Positions 5,977 to 12,919 of a stretch of 12,919 nt of DNA are shown here, piece by piece. The DNA lies in NCBI GenBank assembly GCA_005882055.1, contig VBGQ01000102.1, forward strand, positions 1 through 12,919, written 5' to 3'. A program made the position numbers and the translations under genes. This DNA comes from Chloroflexota bacterium (lineage in GTDB: Bacteria; Chloroflexota; Limnocylindria; QHBO01). Under the pieces are notes generated by a model that was given only the letters and a program-made list of their open reading frames with translations, was not told where the DNA came from and searched no databases. Within the stretch, counting starts at the first letter, position 1. Each line of letters opens with the position of its first letter.

Positions 5977-7530
5977 TCAGGAAACCGTCACGCCAACCGT
6001 GTGATAACCGGTCGCGCCATTGGGCGCTGGGTCGTGCGGCTCCTCGACCTGGACCTGGCCGGTCTCATCGGTGGCACGCACGCGCAGCTGGTGATCCCCG
6101 GCGCTCGCCTGCCAGCGGACCAGCCATTGAACCCAGGTCGTCTTGGAGATCGGCGTGGACAGGTCGGCAGGCTGCCATGCGCCGTCGTCGACCTGCACCT
6201 CGACCTTGCTGATCCCGCGATCGGGAGCCCAGGCAACCCCCGCGACCGGCACCGTTCCCGCGTTCAGCCTGGCGCCGACCGTTGGGACGTCGATGCGCGA
6301 GGCGGTCTTGATCGGCCCAAGCTTGGACCAGCCGAGGGGGACCCAATAGGCGTCGAACGCCTCGAGCGTGGTGAGCTCGATGTTGGTCAGCCATTTCGTC
6401 GCGGAGACGTACCCGTACAGGCCGGGAACCATGAGACGGGCCGGGAACCCATGCGCGGGCGGCAGGGCCTGGCCGTTCATGGCGACAGCGATGAGCGCCT
6501 CGCGGTCGGATTCGGCGAGCCAGGAGGTCGGGAAACCGGCGGTCCAGCCGTCGAACGAGCGCCCGACGATCTGCGTCGCGCCCGGCTGCATTCCGGCCAT
6601 GTCGAGCACATCCCGCAGTCGAGCGCCACGCCACAGGGCGTTCCCTACCAGGTCCCCACCCACCTCATTCGAGACGCACTGGATGGTGATGTACTCCTCA
6701 TGCAACGGCATCGCCAGCAGCTGCGGGTAGGTGATGGTGATCGGATGGTCGACCATGCCGGTGACAGTCAGCTTCCAGCCGGCGGCGTCGAGTCGCGGGG
6801 TCAGCAGCTGCGTGTCGATCCGGTAGAAGTCGGCGTTCTGTATGACGAGCGGAGTGATGCCCGGCACGTCCAGGCTGGCGCCGGCAGGCAGCGGCGGAGC
6901 CGTCTCGACCGGTGCTGGGGGCTGCTCGACAGCTGCCGCTTCGCGCGCTCGAACCTCGAGGAGCACGCGACCGATGGCGCCGCTGGCGAGGGCGGTCACC
7001 CCGAAGGTCAGCGAGTTGCCAATGAACCTACGGCGCGACCAGTCGGGCATCTCGGCCGGTCGGCCGGCCCGACGCTCCTCGAAGTTGGCGGCGAGGCGAA
7101 GGAGGCGCGAAAGGACCCACCAGGTCAGGCCGAGAGAGACCGCGAAGACGCCAATCGCCAGCATCGGATCGACCAGTGGATCCCGGAACGCGGCCACGAG
7201 CGCGAGCAGGCCCAGGGCGCCGAAGCCGGCGAGAGCCGTCGCCCATCGGAACCGAGTGCCGGCGCGTGCGAGGATCCCCAGCCCAGCCGACAGGAGCAGG
7301 CCCGCGATGGCGACCGCAACCGTCAGAACGGGCTTGTCGGCCTTCCCGAGCACGCTGACGACCAGCTGCTCGGCTCCACGTGGCTGGAAGGCGATCAGCA
7401 GCGCACCGATCTCCGTGACCGGCGAGGGTGCCCCCGGCACGACCCCCGCGATCAGCTCGGCGACGCCGAGCGCGAAGCCTCCGGCCAGGAGCCCGGCAGC
7501 AGCAGCCAGCAGCCTCGATCGGACGCGCAT
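5977..7530 (-). CDS. Membrane-anchored sulfite-oxidase-type molybdopterin oxidoreductase
   Basis: A 517-aa protein. Residues 1-145 hold about four to five hydrophobic helices (near 7-31, 67-88, 97-115, 123-144). A SRRRFIG stretch (165-171) followed by another hydrophobic helix (about 170-190) looks like an internal Tat-type twin-arginine export signal. The catalytic part starts with the family-typical NADFYRIDTQLLTP (232-245) and continues with the oxidoreductase molybdopterin domain; Cys285 in TIQCVSNEVGG is the expected Mo ligand, and ARLMVPGLYGYVSAKW-like residues follow. The C-terminal 110 residues form the Ig-like Mo-co dimerisation domain typical of sulfite oxidases. The substrate (sulfite, nitrate or methionine sulfoxide) cannot be decided. 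I chose ATG at 7528-7530 over TTG at 7552-7554, as TTCAAT lies 7 nt before this ATG. The gene is convergent with the secreted protein gene and divergent from the hydrolase remnant. Confidence 0.9.
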   Translation of the reverse strand: MRVRSRLLAAAAGLLAGGFALGVAELIAGVVPGAPSPVTEIGALLIAFQPRGAEQLVVSVLGKADKPVLTVAVAIAGLLLSAGLGILARAGTRFRWATALAGFGALGLLALVAAFRDPLVDPMLAIGVFAVSLGLTWWVLSRLLRLAANFEERRAGRPAEMPDWSRRRFIGNSLTFGVTALASGAIGRVLLEVRAREAAAVEQPPAPVETAPPLPAGASLDVPGITPLVIQNADFYRIDTQLLTPRLDAAGWKLTVTGMVDHPITITYPQLLAMPLHEEYITIQCVSNEVGGDLVGNALWRGARLRDVLDMAGMQPGATQIVGRSFDGWTAGFPTSWLAESDREALIAVAMNGQALPPAHGFPARLMVPGLYGYVSATKWLTNIELTTLEAFDAYWVPLGWSKLGPIKTASRIDVPTVGARLNAGTVPVAGVAWAPDRGISKVEVQVDDGAWQPADLSTPISKTTWVQWLVRWQASAGDHQLRVRATDETGQVQVEEPHDPAPNGATGYHTVGVTVS

Positions 7531-7537
7531 CTGGAGC

Positions 7538-7543
7538 ATTGAA
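7538..7543 (-). promoter_or_regulatory. Possible leaderless -10 box for the molybdopterin oxidoreductase
   Basis: TTCAAT on the minus strand, 7 nt before ATG 7530. A first-base T, fourth-base A and final T fit a weak -10 hexamer. It favours the ATG at 7530 over the longer TTG (7554) reading. Confidence 0.35.
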
Positions 7544-7613
7544 CAGCAATTCAACGCGCGGCGTGTATCGGCGGTATGAAGCGCCGGCGACGACCGACCG
7601 CGGGCGCGCGCGC

Positions 7614-7619
7614 TATCGT
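7614..7619 (+). promoter_or_regulatory. Probable leaderless -10 box for the hydrolase remnant
   Basis: TATCGT on the plus strand, 6 nt before ATG 7626. No Shine-Dalgarno and no clear -35. Confidence 0.45.
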
Positions 7620-7625
7620 CGTGAG

Positions 7626-8044
7626 ATGCCAGTCACCGTCCTGCTCGCGCCCGGCGCCTCGGGGACCGTCGCGGGGTTGCGCCCGTACCTCATGGGACTC
7701 TCCACGCGAGGCATCAAGGCGCGCGGCGTTGCGCTGCCGCGCGGCTCTGTCGAGCGTGCGCTCCCGGTGTGGTCCGCGGCAATCGACGCAATCGCGGCCC
7801 AGAGCGTCGTCATCGGCGGGCACTCGTTCGGAGGCCGCGTGGCGAGCTTGATCGCCGCGGATCGGCCTGTGGCGGGCCTGATCCTGATGTCGTACCCGCT
7901 GCATCGTCCGGGGCACCCGGAGCAATGGGAGGCCCGGACCGACCACCGGAGCTGGTCACCTATCCGGGCGTGCGCCACGGCATCGGTCCGGTGCTCGACG
8001 ACGCGCTCGGGCGGATCGATACCTGGATTGCGCGCCTCGGCTGA
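7626..8044 (+). pseudogene. Alpha/beta hydrolase (KANL3/Tex30-like) with internal out-of-frame deletion
   Basis: The frame from ATG 7626 gives a clear alpha/beta hydrolase N-terminal half: TVLLAPGASG (oxyanion-loop region, residues 4-13), a VVIGGHSFGGRVAS nucleophile elbow with Ser67, and LILMSYPLHRPGHPE (85-99). From about 7944 this frame loses sense and runs antisense through the next gene. The end of the hydrolase reappears in another frame from about 7946: ELVTYPGVRHGIGPVL, with the catalytic His, then DDALGRIDTWIARLG and a TGA at 8042-8044. The span is 419 nt (not a multiple of 3) against roughly 600 nt expected for the family, so some 50-70 codons, including the strand that carries the acid residue, are missing. 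It is either a pseudogene or an assembly collapse. It ends 7 nt from the convergent transporter gene. Confidence 0.75.
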
Positions 8045-8051
8045 AGGGCAC

Positions 8052-9686
8052 TCAGCTGCGCCCTACGTCCTCCGTCAGCCGCTCGCCGATCAGGCTGTCG
8101 GCGATCACCGCGGACTGTGGATTGCCGGTCACGGCGCTCACGAAGTCGAAGCGGTTCAGCGCGAAGGTCTTGAGCGCCTGTTCCGCGCGGACCGTGGCGG
8201 TTCGTGGAACGGAGCGGAGAAGCGCGATCTCGCCGAAGCTCTCGCCCTCCTCCAGGTGCCGCACCACTGCCCCCGTGAGCTCGACCTGCGCCCGCCCGGC
8301 ATCGATGATGAAGAAGCGGTCCCCCGGATCTCCCTGGGTGCAAACCTCCTGGCCACTGCCAAAGGCCATCGGTTCGAGGCTTCCTGCGATCTGCTCGACC
8401 ACGGTCAAGGGCAGGGGCTGGAAGATCGACACGCCGCGCAGCAGTCGCATCTGACGCTCGGGTACCACCGCCGCGAGGTCCGCGCGCCGGATGGCGGGCG
8501 CTGCGACGAGCGCCACGATCGGGAGCAGGAGCCCGGTGAGCACGAGGCCGCCCTGCAGGCTGGCCTGCCGCACGATGAACGGGGCAGCCAGTGATCCGGC
8601 GGCGATTCCGAGCATGAAGATCCCCTCGCAGGCACCAAAGACGCTCGCGCGCACGCGATTCGGGACGTTGCGCTGGATGAGCGAGAAGATCCCGACGTCG
8701 AAGATCGCATTGCCGATCCCGAGCACGGCCAGCACCACGATCGCGACGATGGCGTTTGGCACCAGACCTATGACCGTGATCGGCAGACCCCACAGCACCA
8801 GGCCAAGCACGGCTGCGCCCGAGAGGCGGCGACGTCCGGCAAATGCCGAGCCTGCCACAGCGCCGGCGACGCCTCCCACGCCGATGGCGGCCTGCAACAC
8901 CCCGATCCCCTGCTCCCCCAGCGACATGAGCTGGGCAGCTGCTGCCACCAGCATGACCGTCATCGCGCCGCGCACGAATGTCTGGGTCATCCCGATGCCG
9001 GCAAGCAGAGCCGCAGATGGATGCTCCCGCAGCGCGGCGATGCCGCCAAGAGCGCGACCCCACGGACTCCGGCGTGTCCCCGGGGCCACGATCGGCTGAG
9101 CAGCAGGCCGCACGAGACCGATGGCCACGGCCGCGGCCCAGAAGGCGAATGCCGGCGCAAGCAGCGCGGATCCGACGCCGAAGATCGTCACCAGGCCGGC
9201 CGCGATTGCCGGCCCGGCGAGGCCGCCCAGGTTCTCCCCGGCGCCGGAAACGACGTTACTTGCGACCAGCTCCTCGGGAGCGTGCGCCAGCGCCGGCAGG
9301 AGAGCGGCGTTCGACGGCCGATGCAGGCTGGCGAGGATCCCCTCGATCGCAGCCAGCAGGAGCAGCAGCGCGGTCCCACCCCCGAGCGCGGCTGCCAGTG
9401 CCAGCAGGGCCACCACGACCCCGCGCGAGGCATGGACCGCCACCAGCAATCGGTGCCGTGGCAGGTGGTCCGCCAACCCCGCGATGAACGGGGCCAGGAT
9501 GCCGGCAGGCAGGGTCCGCGCCAGGCTCGCCAGGCCGACCTCGACGATTCCCCCGAGCTGGTACGCATAGACGAGCAGTGCCACCACGAAGGCGCCCTCG
9601 GCGGCGATACCGAGCATCCAGGCTGTCTCAGCCAGCCGGATCTCGCGATTGGCGAGTGCCTGGCGCAGCGGGCTCGGCGCTGTCAC
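8052..9686 (-). CDS. MFS transporter fused to a C-terminal cyclic-nucleotide-binding domain
   Basis: A 544-aa inner-membrane protein. Residues 1-405 are a major facilitator permease of the EntS/MFS_3 exporter type, with around 10-12 hydrophobic helices and an inter-helix loop GLADHLPRHRLL resembling the MFS A-motif. Residues about 418-535 are a cyclic-nucleotide-binding domain: LPLTVVEQIAGSLEP, then QGDPGDRFFIIDAGRAQV, then the phosphate-binding cassette FGEIALLRSVPRTATV (484-499), with the key Glu486 and Arg495 kept; Thr496 follows the Arg. The cNMP pocket looks intact, so binding may gate transport. Substrate is unknown. GTG start at 9684-9686 with a perfect-looking TATGAT 6 nt upstream. 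It is divergent from the cyclase gene with a 74-bp gap, and convergent with the hydrolase remnant. Domain calls are firm; gating is inference. Confidence 0.93.
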   Translation of the reverse strand: MTAPSPLRQALANREIRLAETAWMLGIAAEGAFVVALLVYAYQLGGIVEVGLASLARTLPAGILAPFIAGLADHLPRHRLLVAVHASRGVVVALLALAAALGGGTALLLLLAAIEGILASLHRPSNAALLPALAHAPEELVASNVVSGAGENLGGLAGPAIAAGLVTIFGVGSALLAPAFAFWAAAVAIGLVRPAAQPIVAPGTRRSPWGRALGGIAALREHPSAALLAGIGMTQTFVRGAMTVMLVAAAAQLMSLGEQGIGVLQAAIGVGGVAGAVAGSAFAGRRRLSGAAVLGLVLWGLPITVIGLVPNAIVAIVVLAVLGIGNAIFDVGIFSLIQRNVPNRVRASVFGACEGIFMLGIAAGSLAAPFIVRQASLQGGLVLTGLLLPIVALVAAPAIRRADLAAVVPERQMRLLRGVSIFQPLPLTVVEQIAGSLEPMAFGSGQEVCTQGDPGDRFFIIDAGRAQVELTGAVVRHLEEGESFGEIALLRSVPRTATVRAEQALKTFALNRFDFVSAVTGNPQSAVIADSLIGERLTEDVGRS

Positions 9687-9692
9687 CGAGCG

Positions 9693-9698
9693 ATCATA
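9693..9698 (-). promoter_or_regulatory. Leaderless -10 box for the MFS-cNMP gene
   Basis: TATGAT on the minus strand, 6 nt before GTG 9686; one mismatch from the TATAAT consensus. No Shine-Dalgarno precedes the start. It is the best -10 match in the window. Confidence 0.6.
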
Positions 9699-9711
9699 GA
9701 GGGGCCGTCAC

Positions 9712-9721
9712 CAGGTACCTG
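9712..9721. promoter_or_regulatory. 10-bp palindrome in the divergent promoter region
   Basis: CAGGTACCTG is a perfect palindrome between the -10 boxes of the two divergent genes (9698 and 9748). Its place would suit an operator acting on both promoters, but a 10-bp palindrome is short and no regulator is identified. Confidence 0.25.
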
Positions 9722-9747
9722 CGGGCCATTTCCGTGAGCGCGCCGGG

Positions 9748-9753
9748 TACACT
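9748..9753 (+). promoter_or_regulatory. Leaderless -10 box for the cyclase gene
   Basis: TACACT on the plus strand, 7 nt before ATG 9761, with no Shine-Dalgarno. Together with TATGAT on the other strand it makes a compact divergent promoter pair. Confidence 0.55.
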
Positions 9754-9760
9754 CAGCCGT

Positions 9761-12700
9761 ATGACGGCGCCGAGCATGACGACAGCCGCCAGGCCCGAGG
9801 AGGCGCGACGCGTCGTCACGATCGTCACCTCCGACTGGAAGGGCTCCACGAGCATCGGTGAGAGGCTCGATGCGGAGTCCCTCCGCGAGGTGCAAACCCG
9901 CTACTTCGACGAGATGCGGCTGGCCTTCGAAGCGCATGGCGGCACGATCGAGAAGATCATCGGTGACGCGATCGTGGCGGTCTTTGGGCTTCCGACCCGG
10001 CACGACGACGATGCCCTGCGGGCCGTGGCGGCCGCCGCAGAGAGCCTCCGCCTGCTGGCCAACCTGAACGACCAGTTCGACCAGGCGTATGGCATCCGGC
10101 TGGTCGTGCGCACCGGCATCGCCACCGGTGAGGTGATCGTCCGCGGGTCCGGCGAGGGAACGCCCGTGCTCACCAGTGCGACCAGCAACCTCGCCGCCGC
10201 CATGGAGCAGCACGCGCCGCCTGACGAGATCCTGATGGCGCCTTCGACCTACGAGCTGGTTCGCGAGCAGGTCAGCGCGGAGGCGGCTCCCTTCACGTCG
10301 ACTGGGCGCGAGGAGCAGATGCCCGCCTATCGCCTGATCGCGGTGGACGACGCGGCGGAGCGCGCCCTGCGCGAGGCAGAGGGTGCTGAGCCTGCGGGGG
10401 CCAACCAGACAGCCCGCGTGGAGGAGCGGCGCAAGACGGTCACCATCGTGTTCGCCAACCCGCGACCCCTGGTCGACGCGGATGCCCCTCCGCCTCCCGA
10501 TGCTCTCCGCGACGCGATGACCAGCTACTTCGAGCGCATGCGCCCCATCCTCGAGAAACACGGCGGCTCGGTCGAGAAGTTCATTGGCGATGCGGTGATG
10601 GCCGTTTTTGGGCTGCCGATCCTCCATGAGGACGACGCCCTGCGCGCATCGAGAGCAGCCATCGAGATGCAGGCCGCCATGGCGCAGCTCAACGCCGAGC
10701 TCGAGGCGCGCTCCGGAATGACGATCCAGAGCCAGGTCGGCGTGAACACCGGAGAGGTGATCACCGGGGACGCCAGCCTTGGCCAGCGGCTGGTGACGGG
10801 CGACGCGGTCAACGTCGCCGCTCGCCTGGAGCAGGCGGCACCGCCCCAGGAGGTGCTGATCGGCGAGCTCACCCATCGCCTGGTGCGCGATGCGGTCGAC
10901 GTCGAGCCCGTCGATCCGCTCGTGCTCAAGGGCAAGTCCGAGCACGTCCCGGCGTATCGCCTGCTCGCGGTCTCGCAGGCGGTCGAGGGCTTCCGGCGGC
11001 GCCAGGACGCGCCCATGGTCGGGCGTGAGGCGGAGATGGCCGCCCTGAGCGAGATCCTGCTGCGCGCCCTCCACGAGCGAGGGGGACGGATGACGACGGT
11101 CATCGCCGACGCGGGCAGCGGCAAGAGCCGGCTGATCCGCGAGTTCGTCGACGCGTGCGATCCTACCTCGCTGATCCTCCGCGGCCGCTGCCTGCCCTAC
11201 GGCGAGGGCATCACGTTCTGGCCGTTGATCGAAGCGACGCGTGGCGCCGCGGGGATCGCTCCGGAGGACACGCCCGAACAGGGCATCGCGAAGCTTCGAA
11301 GCCTGATCGGGGAGCGAGAGGTCGCGGATCGAATCGCCGCGGCCATCGGGCTCACGAGCGAGCAGTTCGGCCTTCCGGAAATCTTTTGGGCCACCCGACG
11401 AATGCTCGAGGCGGTCGCGGGCGAACGCACCGCCATCTGGGTCATCGATGACATCCATTGGGCCGAGCAGACCCTGCTGGACCTGATCGTGTACCTCCTC
11501 GAGCAGGCCGAGACGCCAATCCTGGTGCTATGCAGCTCGCGCCACGACCTTCTCGACGTCCACGACGACTGGGCGCTGCGCCCAGATAGCTTGCGTCTGA
11601 TCCTGAAGCCCCTGAGCGATGCAGACGCCGGCCACGTCGTCCAGAACCTGTTGGGGACCGCGGGGATCGCGGGCGACGTCCAGGACCGCATCGTGGCGGC
11701 CGCGGAAGGGAATCCGCTCTACGTCGAGCAGATGCTCTCGATGCTGATCGACTCCGGACGGCTGCGGAAGGTCGAGGACCGATGGGAGCCGGCGGTCGAC
11801 CTCTCCGAGATGGTCATCCCACCAACCATCCAGGCGCTCCTGTCCGCCCGCCTCGACCTCCTTCGCCAGGACGAGCGGGCGGTGATCGAACCGGCCTCGG
11901 TCATCGGTCTCGAGTTCGCCCAGGCGGCGGTTACCGAGTTGTCGCCGGTGCCCATTCGTCCGTTGATCGCGGACCACCTCAAGACGATGACCCGCAAGCA
12001 GCTCGTGCGGCCGGGAGCGTCCACCAATGCCGATGACTCCAGCTTCCGCTTCATGCACATCCTGATCAAGGACGCGGCGTACAACGGACTCCTGAAACGG
12101 TCGCGTGCGGAGCTCCACGAACGGTTTGTGAGCTGGGCAGATCGAATCAATCGCGAACGCGGCCGGTCGCAGGAGTACGAGGAAATCAACGGCTACCACC
12201 TCGAGCAGGCGTATCGCTATCTGAGCGAGCTCGGGGCAATCGACGAGCACGGACGGGAGGTCGGCGCGAAGGCGTCGCAAATGCTCGCGTCGGCGGGACG
12301 TCGCGCCCAAGCCCGAGGCGACACCCCCGCGGCTGCCAATCTCCTCCGCCGAGCCGCCGGGACTCGCGCGGCGACGGACCCGGAGCGGCTCGCTCTCCTG
12401 CCGGACCTCGCCGACGCGTTCCTGGAGCTCGGAGAGTTCTCGCAGGCAAAGGCGGTCCTCGACGATGCCATAACCGGGGCCACCGCCATCGGCGACGACC
12501 GCGTCGCCGCCCAGGCGACCCTCGTCGACCTGATGCTCCAGCTCTACTCGGAGGCGACGACGGCCTGGACGAGCCTAGTCGCCGGCGAGGTCGACCGCGT
12601 AATGCCGATCTTCGAGCGCGCCAACGATCCAGCCGGTCTTGCCCTCGCCTGGCGGCTCCGCTTCGGGATGTACGCAACCACGGGGCAGTACGGGGAAGCT

Positions 12701-12919
12701 GCCCATGCGGCGGAGGAGGAGATCAAGTACGCCCGGCTCGCCGGGGACTTCCGGCTGCAGACACGCGGGGCGACCGGCTACGCCAACCCCGCCAAGTACG
12801 GCCCGATTCCGGTGGCCGAAGCGATCGCACGCCTTGAAACAGAGGTCGAGGAGATCAAGGCCGACCGTCGCAGCGTGGCGGCCGTCCAGGCCAGCCTGGC
12901 GCAGCTCTATGCAATGCGA
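9761..12919 (+). CDS. Tandem class III nucleotide cyclase - STAND/AAA ATPase - TPR protein, 3' end beyond window
   Basis: 1053 codons are open from ATG 9761 to the window edge without a stop. Cyclase domain 1 (about 17-195) has SDWKGST with metal Asp25 and IEKIIGDAIVAVFG with Lys65 and Asp69, but its transition-state segment has Asn143 and Ala147 where Arg is usual. Cyclase domain 2 (about 223-404) keeps VEKFIGDAVMAVFG (Lys273, Asp277) and GDAVNVAARLEQ (Asn351, Arg355), but has Asn233 in place of the first metal Asp and a Pro-rich replacement of the GST loop. So one composite site is likely. An ATPase follows with VGRE (420-423), Walker A DAGSGKSR (450-457, Lys455), Walker B WVIDDIHWAE (560-569) and EGNPLYVEQM (649-658). 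From about 860 on, Ala-rich helical repeats look like TPRs. It probably makes cAMP (Lys273 favours adenine), under control of the ATPase and TPR part. The start has TACACT 7 nt upstream; a second ATG (codon 6) is less favoured. Confidence 0.92.
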   Translation, partial: MTAPSMTTAARPEEARRVVTIVTSDWKGSTSIGERLDAESLREVQTRYFDEMRLAFEAHGGTIEKIIGDAIVAVFGLPTRHDDDALRAVAAAAESLRLLANLNDQFDQAYGIRLVVRTGIATGEVIVRGSGEGTPVLTSATSNLAAAMEQHAPPDEILMAPSTYELVREQVSAEAAPFTSTGREEQMPAYRLIAVDDAAERALREAEGAEPAGANQTARVEERRKTVTIVFANPRPLVDADAPPPPDALRDAMTSYFERMRPILEKHGGSVEKFIGDAVMAVFGLPILHEDDALRASRAAIEMQAAMAQLNAELEARSGMTIQSQVGVNTGEVITGDASLGQRLVTGDAVNVAARLEQAAPPQEVLIGELTHRLVRDAVDVEPVDPLVLKGKSEHVPAYRLLAVSQAVEGFRRRQDAPMVGREAEMAALSEILLRALHERGGRMTTVIADAGSGKSRLIREFVDACDPTSLILRGRCLPYGEGITFWPLIEATRGAAGIAPEDTPEQGIAKLRSLIGEREVADRIAAAIGLTSEQFGLPEIFWATRRMLEAVAGERTAIWVIDDIHWAEQTLLDLIVYLLEQAETPILVLCSSRHDLLDVHDDWALRPDSLRLILKPLSDADAGHVVQNLLGTAGIAGDVQDRIVAAAEGNPLYVEQMLSMLIDSGRLRKVEDRWEPAVDLSEMVIPPTIQALLSARLDLLRQDERAVIEPASVIGLEFAQAAVTELSPVPIRPLIADHLKTMTRKQLVRPGASTNADDSSFRFMHILIKDAAYNGLLKRSRAELHERFVSWADRINRERGRSQEYEEINGYHLEQAYRYLSELGAIDEHGREVGAKASQMLASAGRRAQARGDTPAAANLLRRAAGTRAATDPERLALLPDLADAFLELGEFSQAKAVLDDAITGATAIGDDRVAAQATLVDLMLQLYSEATTAWTSLVAGEVDRVMPIFERANDPAGLALAWRLRFGMYATTGQYGEAAHAAEEEIKYARLAGDFRLQTRGATGYANPAKYGPIPVAEAIARLETEVEEIKADRRSVAAVQASLAQLYAMR

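Noticed and set aside
6001..7542. A 513-codon plus-strand open frame
   Set aside because: It is antisense to the molybdopterin oxidoreductase, which has an intact Mo-Cys motif and family-typical sequence.
7531..7554. TTG at 7552-7554 as start of the molybdopterin oxidoreductase
   Set aside because: TTG is a rare start, and ATG 7530 has a -10-like box at the spacing seen for other genes and begins a sensible membrane helix.
7945..8594. A continuation of the hydrolase frame giving a protein of over 300 codons
   Set aside because: Beyond about 7944 it no longer looks like a hydrolase and runs antisense through the transporter gene.
9683..11458. A 591-codon minus-strand open frame
   Set aside because: It is the antisense shadow of the tandem cyclase gene and translates to His/Arg/Asp-rich, domain-free sequence.

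Overview
This is a GC-rich (by eye about two thirds G+C) bacterial chromosomal window with tightly packed genes, many GTG starts and long antisense open frames. Nothing in it names the organism. An aerobic phenylacetyl-CoA epoxidase cluster, a membrane-anchored molybdenum oxidoreductase, a multidomain cyclase/ATPase/TPR protein and apparently leaderless promoters together suggest a Chloroflexota or Actinomycetota bacterium; this is inference. There is no rRNA, tRNA, CRISPR array or transposase.

Layout. 1-467 (-): start of aat (leucyl/phenylalanyl-tRNA-protein transferase), cut by the window edge. 468-734: non-coding stretch with a heptamer tandem repeat, two strong GC-rich hairpins and a second degenerate heptamer repeat. 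735-4096 (-): operon read paaA-paaB-paaC-paaD followed by a metallophosphoesterase. 4137-5355 (-): a diacylglycerol/lipid kinase-like gene followed by a small PRC-barrel-like protein. 5495-5911 (+): small secreted protein with a duplicated motif, ended by a hairpin shared with the convergent 5977-7530 (-) gene, a membrane-anchored sulfite-oxidase-type molybdopterin enzyme. 7626-8044 (+): broken alpha/beta hydrolase with an internal out-of-frame deletion. 8052-9686 (-): MFS permease fused to a cyclic-nucleotide-binding domain. 9761-12919 (+), divergent from it and open at the window edge: a protein with two class III nucleotide cyclase domains, a STAND/AAA-type ATPase and TPR-like repeats.

How the parts may work together. 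The paa genes encode the oxygenase subunits that epoxidise phenylacetyl-CoA; the reductase (paaE) and ligase (paaK) are not in the window. The divergent pair at 8052-12919 is the most interesting locus: a probable cyclic-nucleotide producer sits head to head with a transporter carrying an apparently intact cyclic-nucleotide pocket, suggesting a local signal/effector pair. The two cyclase domains have lost complementary catalytic residues in the manner of mammalian C1/C2 adenylyl cyclase halves, so the protein probably builds one asymmetric active site from both. A second theme is transcription: eight start codons lie 6-7 nt downstream of a TANNNT-like -10 box, as expected for leaderless mRNAs.
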